A stretch of DNA of 5,874 nt from Acidobacteriota bacterium (GTDB taxonomy: Bacteria > Acidobacteriota > Vicinamibacteria > Vicinamibacterales > Vicinamibacteraceae), in assembly GCA_013695405.1 (NCBI GenBank), contig JACDAO010000733.1:1-5874 (forward strand), given 5' to 3'. Both the position numbers and the translations under genes were made by a program. The notes beneath the pieces are model-generated. The model was not told where the DNA came from. It made no database searches and saw only the letters and a program-made list of their open reading frames with translations. Positions 1-5,874 of the stretch are shown here, piece after piece (the stretch's first letter is position 1; each line of letters opens with the position of its first letter).

Positions 1-596
1 GTGTTGCTGTCCTGCACCGTTTCGCCGTTGAGGCGCGTCGCAATGCGCAGTGCGTTGGGATTGGGAATCTCGTCGGGGGTCACGAGCACTGGACCGATGG
101 GCGCAAAGGTGTCGAAGGTCTTGCCGCGACTCCACTGGCTGCCGCCACGCGTGATCTGCCAGTCGCGGGCACTGACGTCGTTGGCGCAGGTGTAACCGAG
201 CACGTAGTCCAGGGCCTGGTCGGGCGAGACGTTCTTGCAACGCCGGCCGATCACCACGGCGAGTTCGCACTCGTAGTCGACCTGGTCGCTGGCCAGGTGG
301 CGCGGCAGTTCGATCGGACCGCCGGGACGCTGGACCGCGTTGGGTCCCTTGGCGAAGACGACCGGCTGCTCGGGCAGCTTCGCGCCGGTTTCCTCGGCGT
401 GGCGACGGTAGTTGAGGCCGATGCACCAGATCATCACCGGGTCGATCGGCGCCAGCAGTCCGGTGATCCGGACGACGGTGTCGGTCTCGGTGATCTGCCC
501 GTACAGATCGCCCGCCAGCAGGCGATACTCGCCGTCTCCCGCCTCGGTGGCGTAGGCGACCGTTCCATCTCCTGTCAGGCACCGCAGGATGCGCAT
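1..596 (-). CDS. Fumarylacetoacetate hydrolase (FAH) family enzyme, 3' part cut off by the window edge
   Basis: Reading the minus strand from the ATG at 596 gives 198 uninterrupted codons starting MRILRCL. About residues 1-50 form a small N-terminal part and the FAH catalytic fold starts near residue 56 (WCIGLNYRRHAEE). The family metal-binding acids are visible as E109 and E111 in DYECELAVVIG and D140 in CANDVSARDWQ. GKTFDTFAPIGP (158-169) is also typical. Family members usually have about 280-290 residues, so roughly 85-90 C-terminal residues lie to the left of the window. FAH-family enzymes cleave or hydrate diketo and keto acids in the cytoplasm. Beside rhamnose genes, a 2,4-diketo-3-deoxy-L-rhamnonate or -fuconate hydrolase is possible, but the substrate is inferred from context only. 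No Shine-Dalgarno site is visible. In-frame ATGs at 608 and 605 are alternative starts; 596 is preferred because MRILR begins like family members. Confidence 0.9.
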   Translation of the reverse strand, partial: MRILRCLTGDGTVAYATEAGDGEYRLLAGDLYGQITETDTVVRITGLLAPIDPVMIWCIGLNYRRHAEETGAKLPEQPVVFAKGPNAVQRPGGPIELPRHLASDQVDYECELAVVIGRRCKNVSPDQALDYVLGYTCANDVSARDWQITRGGSQWSRGKTFDTFAPIGPVLVTPDEIPNPNALRIATRLNGETVQDSN

Positions 597-614
597 GGCG
601 CACATCATACAGAG
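597..614. promoter_or_regulatory. Very short divergent gap between FAH gene and VOC fusion gene
   Basis: Only 18 bases separate the preferred start codons of the two divergent genes, or 6 bases if the FAH gene starts at 608. This cannot hold two complete promoters, so at least one promoter must lie inside the opposite coding region, or one gene is read from an upstream transcript. No clear AGGAG-type ribosome site precedes either start; the plus-strand gene has only ACAGAG next to its ATG. The gap is reported as a regulatory location, without a defined promoter. Confidence 0.35.
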
Positions 615-1535
615 ATGCTGACCGACCAGCAGTTCCTCGAGGCGTTCGACGCCGGCACCCTCGAACCCTCGGCATTCGACCACCGGGCGCACTTCCGCGC
701 CGCCTGGCTGTGCCTGCGCGCCGCGCCATTCCGCGACGCCGTCGGCCGCTTGCGACGCGGCCTGAAGCGGCTGGCGATCCAGGCCGGGCAGCCGCAGCGG
801 TATCACGAGACGATCACGGTGGCGTTTGCGCGATTGATCCACCGCCAGATGCGGTATCTCGGGCACACCACGTGGGACGAGTTCCAGGCCCGCTCGCCGG
901 AATTGCTGGCGCCAGATCTCGGCGCGCTGCGCGAACTGTACGGTGCCGACGTGCTCGAGTCGCCGGATGCGCGCCGGCAGTTCGTGCCGCCGGCCTCGTG
1001 GAATGTCGCTGCCGTTGACCGCTTTCTGCAGGAGTTCGCCGAGTACCAGGCCCGCCTCGACGTCTCGGCCGCGCACGACGCCGCCGGGCCGTCAGCGGCT
1101 GGAGCGGTGCTGCCGCCAGAACCGGTCTGTGTCACTGCGGTGCTGGTCGTGGTCGACGTGCAACGCGCGGCGCGCTGGTATGCGGAGGCGTTCGGCTTCG
1201 ACGTCGCGCCGTTCCCGGAGCAGCCGCCCTATCGCTTCGCACTGCTCTCGCGTGGGGGCGCCGAGCTGATGCTGCGCGCGGCCGAGCGACCCGACGACGT
1301 GCGGCCGGTGCCGGGCTGGACTCTCTACATCCGCCTGGCCGGCGGACGGATCCGCGAGCTGTTCGCGACGCTGGCCCAGAGCGGCGACGTGGTCCGGCCA
1401 CTGCGCCGCATGCCGTACCGCGACGTCGAGTTCGAGATCCGCGATCTCGACGGCTACACCGTGGTGGTCAGCGAGCTGCTCGAGGAGGCCGACGACATCC
1501 CGTCGGCGCTCGAGGAGTCCCGCGCCGACCCGTGA
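615..1535 (+). CDS. Two-domain protein: uncharacterised His-rich domain fused to a VOC (glyoxalase-like) domain
   Basis: This 306-residue protein starts at the ATG at 615; the frame stays open upstream to 297, but that part is antisense to the FAH gene. Residues 1-145 match a family I recognise from stand-alone hypothetical proteins but cannot name. Its landmarks are FDHRAHFRAAW (21-31), RRGLKRLA (47-54), YHETITVAF (63-71), LIHRQM (74-79) and RRQFVPP (120-126). H23, H26, H64, E65 and H76 could form a metal site, which is inference. An Ala/Gly/Pro-rich linker (about 151-170) leads to a single VOC unit (171-288) with the usual beta-alpha-beta pattern: VTAVLVVVDVQRAARWYAEAFGF, then AELMLR, then FEIRDLDGYTVVVSE. 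The His seen at the first metal position of glyoxalase I is absent (VTAVLVVV). E217 and E287 may remain as ligands. Many such VOC proteins bind ligands without the glyoxalase reaction, so the function is unknown. The gene converges on rhaB. Confidence 0.85.
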   Translation: MLTDQQFLEAFDAGTLEPSAFDHRAHFRAAWLCLRAAPFRDAVGRLRRGLKRLAIQAGQPQRYHETITVAFARLIHRQMRYLGHTTWDEFQARSPELLAPDLGALRELYGADVLESPDARRQFVPPASWNVAAVDRFLQEFAEYQARLDVSAAHDAAGPSAAGAVLPPEPVCVTAVLVVVDVQRAARWYAEAFGFDVAPFPEQPPYRFALLSRGGAELMLRAAERPDDVRPVPGWTLYIRLAGGRIRELFATLAQSGDVVRPLRRMPYRDVEFEIRDLDGYTVVVSELLEEADDIPSALEESRADP

Positions 1536-1537
1536 CT

Positions 1538-1648
1538 GTCGGACAAGTCCGACCGCTACGCCCTTCGACCTGGGGTCGGACACGTCCGACCGCTACGCCC
1601 TTCGACCTGGGGTTGGACACGTCCGACCGCTACGTCCCTCGGCGTGGC
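1538..1648. repeat. Three tandem 37-bp units, each starting with a short palindrome
   Basis: Units begin at 1538, 1575 and 1612, an exact 37-bp period. Units 1 and 2 differ at one position (1546 A versus 1583 C). Unit 3 matches closely for its first 23 bases (one change, T at 1614) and then degrades over its last 14. Each unit opens with GTCGGAC, two bases, then GTCCGAC, followed by CGCTACGCCCTTCGACCTGG or a variant. As a hairpin this gives a 6-bp stem with a CAAG or CACG tetraloop; in unit 2 the stem is 7 bp (1574-1580 with 1585-1591). The block lies between the 3' ends of two convergent genes, starts 2 nt after the stop of the VOC fusion gene and overlaps the last codons of rhaB. A REP-like dispersed element is the likeliest class. 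A role in ending or stabilising both transcripts is possible. Confidence 0.85.
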
Positions 1649-3069
1649 TCATAGACGACCGGCGGGAACGCACCGCTGACCAGGGCGCGGCCCTGGGCCA
1701 GTGAACCAATCACGCCGCGCGCCACCAACTGCACGATCACGTTGCCGAGCGCCGTCGCCTCGACCGGTCCGGCCAGCACCCGGCAGCCGGTCGCATCGGC
1801 GGTCGCCTGGTTCAGCACGGCATTGCGCGCGCCACCGCCGATCACCCGGATCGTCGTCACGCGGGTGCTGGTCACGTCTTCGAGCTCCTGCAGCACGGAG
1901 CGGTACGCCTCGGCCAGGCTGTCAATCAGCACGCGCGCGACCTCGGCCGGCGACTCGGGTACCCTCTGGCTGCTCCGCGCGCAGCACGCCCGCACCGCCG
2001 CGGCATCCGGGCTGCGGTACAGCGACGGATCCTCCAGATCGATGACCGCGCCGCCCGCGGGCCGCGTGGCGGCTGCCGCGAGCAGGTCGTCGAGGATGAT
2101 GGAACGGCCCTCAGCGCGCCAGTCGCGGAGGCAGCCTTCGAGTACCCACAGGCCGGTGATGTTGCGCAGCAGGCGTGTGGTTCCGGCGACGCCCCCTTCG
2201 TTGGTGAAGTTGTGCGCCTGCGCGGTCGCCGACACGATCGGCGCCCCGACCTCGATGCCGAGCAACGACCAGGTGCCCGAACTCAGGAACGCCACCTCGC
2301 CGCCCGAGTCGATCGCGGCCACCGCCGATCCGGTGTCGTGACAGGCCGGTGCGATCACCGGCACGCCGCGCAAGCCCGGCACGCGGGTGACGCACCCTGC
2401 GATCGGCGCGCCCAGCAGGGTGCCAGGTTCGACGATCGCCGGCAGCATGTGAGACGGCACGCCGAGCGTGTCCAGCAGCGACGTCGCCCAGGTCCGCGTC
2501 CGCCAGTCGATCATCTGAGTCGTGGTCCCGTTGGTGAACTCGACGCCCCGCGCGCCAGTCAGCCAGCCATGCAGCAGATCCGGCATCGTCAACAGCGTGG
2601 CGGTGCGGGCGAGGCGGTCGGGCGCGTCGCGCTGTTCGGCGACCAACTGGTAGAGGGTGTTGAACGGCAGGAACTGGATACCGGTGCGGTCGTAGATCGC
2701 GGTCCGCCCGAGCTGTGCGATCACCCGATCCATCACGCCGTCGGTGCGGACGTCACGGTAGTGGAAGGGCAGGCCGAGCAGGTCGCCGTCGGCGTCGAGC
2801 AGACCGTAGTCCACGCCCCAGGTGTCGATGCCGAGACTGGCCAGCGCGCCGCGCGCGGACGCGGCAGCCAGGCCAGTCAGCAGCTCGTCGAACAGGCGGG
2901 GCGCGTCCCAGTGCAGGCCGTCGACCTGGGAGACCGTCGGCGTCGCGAAGCGGTGGACCTCGTCGAGCGTCAGCGTGCCGGCGCCGGGATAGACGCTGGC
3001 GAGCATCACCCGGCCGCTGGTGGCGCCGAGGTCGCAGGCGGCGACGTGATGCAGCGTCGACGACCTCAC
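1630..3069 (-). CDS. rhaB: L-rhamnulokinase RhaB (FGGY carbohydrate kinase)
   Basis: RhaB phosphorylates L-rhamnulose with ATP to L-rhamnulose 1-phosphate in the cytoplasm, the second step of phosphorylative rhamnose breakdown. The 479-residue product resembles E. coli RhaB (489 aa) closely. The N-terminal FGGY phosphate-binding motif is D13-LGATSGRV. IDTWGVDYGLLD (81-92), RTGIQFLPFNTLYQL (128-142) and TNGTTTQM (179-186) match RhaB blocks. CHDTGSAV (243-250) carries the expected catalytic base D245. SSGTWSLLG (263-271), GGGARN (411-416) and AGPVEATALGN (433-443) form the C-terminal nucleotide-binding part. The start is a GTG at 3069 whose last two bases share GTGA with the rhaI stop; no ribosome site is visible, so translational coupling is likely. 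The protein ends soon after PPVVYEPRRGT, lacking the short terminal helix many RhaB proteins have after YEP. Its TAG lies in the third repeat unit. Confidence 0.96.
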   Translation of the reverse strand: MRSSTLHHVAACDLGATSGRVMLASVYPGAGTLTLDEVHRFATPTVSQVDGLHWDAPRLFDELLTGLAAASARGALASLGIDTWGVDYGLLDADGDLLGLPFHYRDVRTDGVMDRVIAQLGRTAIYDRTGIQFLPFNTLYQLVAEQRDAPDRLARTATLLTMPDLLHGWLTGARGVEFTNGTTTQMIDWRTRTWATSLLDTLGVPSHMLPAIVEPGTLLGAPIAGCVTRVPGLRGVPVIAPACHDTGSAVAAIDSGGEVAFLSSGTWSLLGIEVGAPIVSATAQAHNFTNEGGVAGTTRLLRNITGLWVLEGCLRDWRAEGRSIILDDLLAAAATRPAGGAVIDLEDPSLYRSPDAAAVRACCARSSQRVPESPAEVARVLIDSLAEAYRSVLQELEDVTSTRVTTIRVIGGGARNAVLNQATADATGCRVLAGPVEATALGNVIVQLVARGVIGSLAQGRALVSGAFPPVVYEPRRGT

Positions 3070-4259
3070 GCGTACGTGGTGACCGACGAGAGGTTGCGAT
3101 CGCCGCGCAGGCGGGTGATCTCCTCGAGATAGCCGCTCTCGCGAAACGCCTGCAGCGGATCGGCCGGCAAGCCTCGTGCCTCGGCCCAGGCCGCGACCAG
3201 CGGGCGGGAGTCGACCGCGAAGGCATCGGTCAGGCACCGCTCGGCGTCCACCAGGCGGCAGGCGCGCTGGTGCTCGACCAGTGCTGCGCGATCGACCAGT
3301 GCGGCCTTGACCCACAGCTCCTGCGCGGTGCGCACCGTCTGCACCATCGCCTCGATCTTGCCCTTCAGGTTGTGGCTCTGGTCGACCATGAAGGCGAGGT
3401 CGGCCGGCTGACCCTGCTCCCAGGCGTACTGCTGCAGTTCGTGAAAGATTCTGAACACCTGATACGGATCGATCGAGCCAAGGGTCAAGTCGTCGTCGGC
3501 ATAGCGCCGGTCGTTGAAGTGGAAGCCGCCGAGGCGCTGCTCGTCGAGCAGCCAGGCGACGATCTGTTCGATGTTCTGGCCCTGGTAGTGGTGGCCCGTG
3601 TCGACCAGCACGTGGGCGTGCGGTCCCGCCTCGCGCGCCAGCAGCAGCGCCATGCCCCAGTCGGCGATGTCGGTGTGGTAGAAGGCCGGCTCGAACGGCT
3701 TGTACTCGACCAGCAGGCGCTGGCCAGGACCAAGCCGCTCGTGCAGCATGCCGAGCGCCTCGGCGAACCACTGCTTGCGGCGTCGGATATGTTGGGTGCC
3801 CGGGTAGTTCGACCCGTCGGCGAACCACAGCGACAGGTCGCGCGAGCCGAGTTGCCGCGCGATCTCGACGCTTTCGCGCAGGTGCGACATCGCCTCGGCT
3901 CGCACCGCCGGATCGGGATTGCCGATCGAGCCGTGCTTGTAGCGCTGATCCTGGAACAAGTTGGGATTGATCGCGCCGGCACGGATGCCGTAGCGCTGTT
4001 CGAGCGCCTGCACCCGCGGCACCTCGTCGACGCCGCCTGGCACATCCCAGAGCACGTGCAGGGCCAGCGTCGGGCAGGCGCCGGTCACGCGATGGACCTG
4101 CGCGGCGTCGGCGAACTTCTCCTCGATTGTGCCTGCCGCCGCGGCCTGCAGGAACTTGCCGAAGCGCGTGCCGGTGTTGGCAAAGCCCCACGACGGCAAC
4201 TCGATCGCCAGCCGATCGAGTGCCGCCACGGCGATCTCGTGATGCGCGTGCGGACCCAT
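3066..4259 (-). CDS. rhaI: L-rhamnose isomerase, non-enteric RhaI type
   Basis: RhaI interconverts L-rhamnose and L-rhamnulose, the first step of the pathway; it is a divalent-metal TIM-barrel enzyme of the cytoplasm. The 397 residues run colinearly with the Streptomyces and Pseudomonas stutzeri subtypes, opening with IELPSWGFANTGTRFGKF (19-36). By recollection of the P. stutzeri structure, the metal and active-site residues are all present at a nearly constant offset: H68 (LHVLWD), W145 (LWFADGSNYPG), E185 and K187 (VEYKPFEPAFYHTD), D220 and H223 (VDTGHH), H247 (FHFND), D255 and D257 (YADDDL), and D293 (MVDQSHN). The Streptomyces subtype fits the length best. The ATG at 4259 is chosen over a GTG at 4280 because AGGAG lies 5 nt before it and MGPH matches the expected N-terminal length. 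It is the first gene of the rhaI-rhaB operon and is divergent from the permease. Confidence 0.96.
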   Translation of the reverse strand: MGPHAHHEIAVAALDRLAIELPSWGFANTGTRFGKFLQAAAAGTIEEKFADAAQVHRVTGACPTLALHVLWDVPGGVDEVPRVQALEQRYGIRAGAINPNLFQDQRYKHGSIGNPDPAVRAEAMSHLRESVEIARQLGSRDLSLWFADGSNYPGTQHIRRRKQWFAEALGMLHERLGPGQRLLVEYKPFEPAFYHTDIADWGMALLLAREAGPHAHVLVDTGHHYQGQNIEQIVAWLLDEQRLGGFHFNDRRYADDDLTLGSIDPYQVFRIFHELQQYAWEQGQPADLAFMVDQSHNLKGKIEAMVQTVRTAQELWVKAALVDRAALVEHQRACRLVDAERCLTDAFAVDSRPLVAAWAEARGLPADPLQAFRESGYLEEITRLRGDRNLSSVTTYA

Positions 4260-4311
4260 GGGTTCTCCTGTGCGGGGCACGATACCACCGCGCTCACGCT
4301 ACACTCCGACC
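4260..4311. promoter_or_regulatory. Divergent promoter region between rhaI-rhaB and the permease gene
   Basis: These 52 bases must hold, or sit within, the promoters of both the rhaI-rhaB operon and the permease. On the minus strand TATCGT at 4284-4279 is a possible -10 box for rhaI, with no good -35 at the usual distance. On the plus strand TACACT at 4300-4305 is a possible -10 box ending only 6 nt before the permease ATG, which would give a leaderless transcript; no Shine-Dalgarno site precedes that ATG. A small inverted repeat GTGC-GGG-GCAC spans 4270-4280 next to the rhaI ribosome site. Shared control by one regulator is plausible from the layout, but no operator can be named. Confidence 0.45.
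4265..4269 (-). promoter_or_regulatory. Ribosome binding site of rhaI
   Basis: The minus strand reads AGGAG, then AACCC, then ATG at 4259. This is the only strong Shine-Dalgarno site in front of any gene in the window. It settles the rhaI start, since the GTG at 4280 lies upstream of it. Confidence 0.8.
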
Positions 4312-5874
4312 ATGCTCCAACCCAGCACTGGCGGCGCCGCGGACGCCGCGGGCGTGGCCACGCCGCCGGCCGCCGCGCATCTGGACGCGCTGTACGAGTT
4401 CGATCGCGAGCCGGTCACCGACGACCGGCTGGTCGGCCCCGGCTACTTCGCCGGCTCGTTTGCCGGCGAACACGTCGCGGCGACCGAGTTCGTGATCGGC
4501 GTCACCTTCGTCAACTGGGGTGCCAGTGTCATCGACATATTCCTCGGCCTGGCGGTCGGCAACGCGCTCGCGGTGCTGACGTGGACGCTGCTGTGCGCGC
4601 CGATCGCGGTCGAGACGCGGCTGACGCTGTACTGGTATCTGCGCAGCATCGGCGGCCCGTGGCTGACCGTGGTCTACAACCTGCTCAACGCGGTGCTGTT
4701 CTGCATCCTTGCCGGCTGCATGATCACGGTCTCGGCCTCGGCGGCGCGTATTCCGTTCGGGATCGCGCCGCAGGTGCACTGGTATCCCACCGACCCGTGG
4801 TTCGTGCTGGTGGTGCTGGTGGTCGGCGCGGTCGTGGTCGCCCTGGCGATGGCCGGCTTCAAGCGCCTGGCGGCCTTCTCCTCAGTCTGCTCGCCGTGGA
4901 TGCTGCTGATGTTCCTGGCTGGCGCGCTGGTCGCGATGCCGCACTTGATGGCGGCGGCCGGGGTCACCAAGATCACCACCCTGGCCGACTTCTTCACCGT
5001 GGTCGGGCGGGTGGTCTGGACCGGTCGCACTCCCGATGGCAGCGCGCCGCTCGGCTTCTGGAAGATCGCGGCGTTCGCCTGGATCTGCAACCTGGCGATG
5101 CACGGCGGACTGTCGGACATGGCGCTGTTTCGCTACGCGCGATCGGCCCGATACGGGTTGTTCTCGGCGGTCGGGATGTTCGTCGGCCACTACCTGGCGT
5201 GGATGTGCGCCGGCATGATGGGCGTCGGCGCGGCGCTGCTGGTCGATGCGCCGCTGGCCGGGCTCGACTCCGGGGAAGTCGCCTATCGCACGCTCGGCTG
5301 GGCCGGGATTCTCGCGGTGACCGCCGCGGGGTGGACCACGTCCAATCCGACCCTGTATCGCGCCGGCCTGGCCTTGCAGGCAGTGACGCCAAACTGGTCG
5401 CGCGCGCGCGTCACGCTGGTCGCCGGCATCGCCACCACCCTGATTGCCTGCTTTCCCTTCGTCTTCACTCGGTTGCTCGACTTCGTCGGCTGGTACGGCC
5501 TGTTGCTGGCGCCGGCCGGCGCCATCGTCCTGACCGAGCACTACCTCTTTCCGCGGATCGGTCTGACCCGCTACTGGGTGCAGCACCAGGGCAAGTCGCT
5601 GAACGTGCCGGCGCTGGTCGCCTGGGTGGCGTCGGTGGTGATGGCGCTGGTGCTCGAACGCACCGGCACGGTGCACCTCTTCTACCTGTTCCTGCCGGTC
5701 TACCTGCTCACGGCGCTGCTGTATACCGGTCTGGCCGCTCTGTCCGGCGCTCGCGTGCCGGGGCCGGCCGGTGCGGTGCCGGTGTTCACCCAACGCCGCG
5801 TGCCCCAGGCGCTGCCCGCATCAGCACCGGCGGTCCCGCGCCCGACGCCCTACCTGCTCGGCGCCTTCTCGCTC
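4312..5874 (+). CDS. NCS1-like permease, 3' end beyond the window
   Basis: The frame is open from the ATG at 4312 to the last base, 521 codons. After a hydrophilic, Ala-rich N-terminus (1-45) come about twelve hydrophobic segments, roughly at 54-80, 83-101, 117-141, 163-182, 193-215, 249-264, 282-311, 328-344, 364-386, 392-412, 431-449 and 454-478. This points to an inner-membrane secondary transporter. NCS1 (cytosine/purine/hydantoin permease) features are the GASVIDIFLGLAVGNAL region (70-86), WTTSNPTLYRAGL (341-353), which parallels the WTTN-NLY-GL stretch of the CodB type, and PAGAIVLTEHYL (401-412). The tail after 480 is Pro/Ala-rich and hydrophilic, then turns hydrophobic again (PYLLGAFSL), so the end is not reached. 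The family is known for nucleobases, hydantoins and vitamins. Divergence from rhaI-rhaB suggests uptake of L-rhamnose or a related sugar, which is inference. Confidence 0.85.
   Translation, partial: MLQPSTGGAADAAGVATPPAAAHLDALYEFDREPVTDDRLVGPGYFAGSFAGEHVAATEFVIGVTFVNWGASVIDIFLGLAVGNALAVLTWTLLCAPIAVETRLTLYWYLRSIGGPWLTVVYNLLNAVLFCILAGCMITVSASAARIPFGIAPQVHWYPTDPWFVLVVLVVGAVVVALAMAGFKRLAAFSSVCSPWMLLMFLAGALVAMPHLMAAAGVTKITTLADFFTVVGRVVWTGRTPDGSAPLGFWKIAAFAWICNLAMHGGLSDMALFRYARSARYGLFSAVGMFVGHYLAWMCAGMMGVGAALLVDAPLAGLDSGEVAYRTLGWAGILAVTAAGWTTSNPTLYRAGLALQAVTPNWSRARVTLVAGIATTLIACFPFVFTRLLDFVGWYGLLLAPAGAIVLTEHYLFPRIGLTRYWVQHQGKSLNVPALVAWVASVVMALVLERTGTVHLFYLFLPVYLLTALLYTGLAALSGARVPGPAGAVPVFTQRRVPQALPASAPAVPRPTPYLLGAFSL

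Noticed and set aside
297..614. Upstream extension of the VOC fusion gene
   Set aside because: It is antisense to the conserved FAH coding region, and the recognisable N-terminal domain begins at the ATG at 615.
1092..1583. A 163-codon minus-strand frame opposite the VOC domain that runs into the repeat
   Set aside because: The product is rich in Arg, Ala and Val with no recognisable motif, and the plus strand encodes a good VOC domain.
1574..1591. Rho-independent terminator
   Set aside because: The stem is only 7 bp and no T run follows on either strand; the hairpin might still act in a Rho-dependent or mRNA-protecting way.
1538..1648. A CRISPR array
   Set aside because: Units are directly adjacent with no spacers, number only three, and no cas genes are present.
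2212..3132. A 306-codon plus-strand frame opposite rhaB
   Set aside because: The Arg/Gly/His-rich product without domains is a shadow of a kinase gene whose motifs are intact throughout.
3070..4191. Upstream extension of the rhaB frame, which stays open through rhaI
   Set aside because: The extension is rhaI read in another frame. RhaB similarity begins just after the GTG at 3069, and the full extension would add over 370 residues with no family match.
4260..4280. GTG at 4280 as an earlier rhaI start
   Set aside because: The AGGAG site lies downstream of this GTG and 5 nt before the ATG at 4259.
4270..4280. GTGC-GGG-GCAC inverted repeat as a regulator operator
   Set aside because: Four-base arms are common by chance in GC-rich DNA and no second copy or known operator pattern supports it.
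4882..5793. A 303-codon open frame on the minus strand opposite the permease
   Set aside because: It is antisense to a gene with clear membrane segments and family motifs, and its product is a low-complexity Arg/Gln/Gly/His-rich string without domains, as expected for the opposite strand of GC-rich DNA.

Overview
The window is GC-rich bacterial DNA with no RNA genes, insertion sequences or CRISPR arrays that I can see. The organism cannot be fixed. The G/C-biased third codon positions, the weak or absent Shine-Dalgarno sites and the short palindromic intergenic repeat would suit a high-GC proteobacterium or a member of another high-GC phylum. The L-rhamnose isomerase resembles the type found in Streptomyces and many non-enteric bacteria rather than the E. 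coli RhaA type.

Layout, left to right. (1) At 1-596 on the minus strand is the N-terminal two thirds of a fumarylacetoacetate-hydrolase-family enzyme that runs off the left edge. (2) Eighteen bases away and divergent, at 615-1535 on the plus strand, is a two-domain protein: an uncharacterised His-rich N-terminal domain fused to a VOC (glyoxalase-like) domain. (3) A 94-bp convergent gap is almost entirely filled by tandem 37-bp repeat units, each opening with a short palindrome. The third, degraded unit runs into the end of the next gene and carries its stop codon. (4) At 1630-4259 on the minus strand is a two-gene operon, rhaI (L-rhamnose isomerase) followed by rhaB (L-rhamnulokinase), joined by a 4-nt GTGA overlap. 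(5) After a 52-bp divergent promoter region, a 12-helix NCS1-like permease begins at 4312 on the plus strand and runs past the right edge.

The genes suggest a sugar catabolic locus. RhaI converts L-rhamnose to L-rhamnulose and RhaB phosphorylates it to L-rhamnulose 1-phosphate. The divergent permease is the obvious uptake candidate, although its family is known for nucleobases, hydantoins and related small heterocycles. The FAH-family enzyme could act in a non-phosphorylative deoxysugar acid route, but nothing in the window proves that. The aldolase (RhaD or a RhaE/W type enzyme) and any regulator are not in the window.

The points most worth following are the permease as a possible new type of sugar importer, the repeat block that supplies the rhaB stop codon on a kinase with a short C-terminus, and the His-rich/VOC fusion protein.
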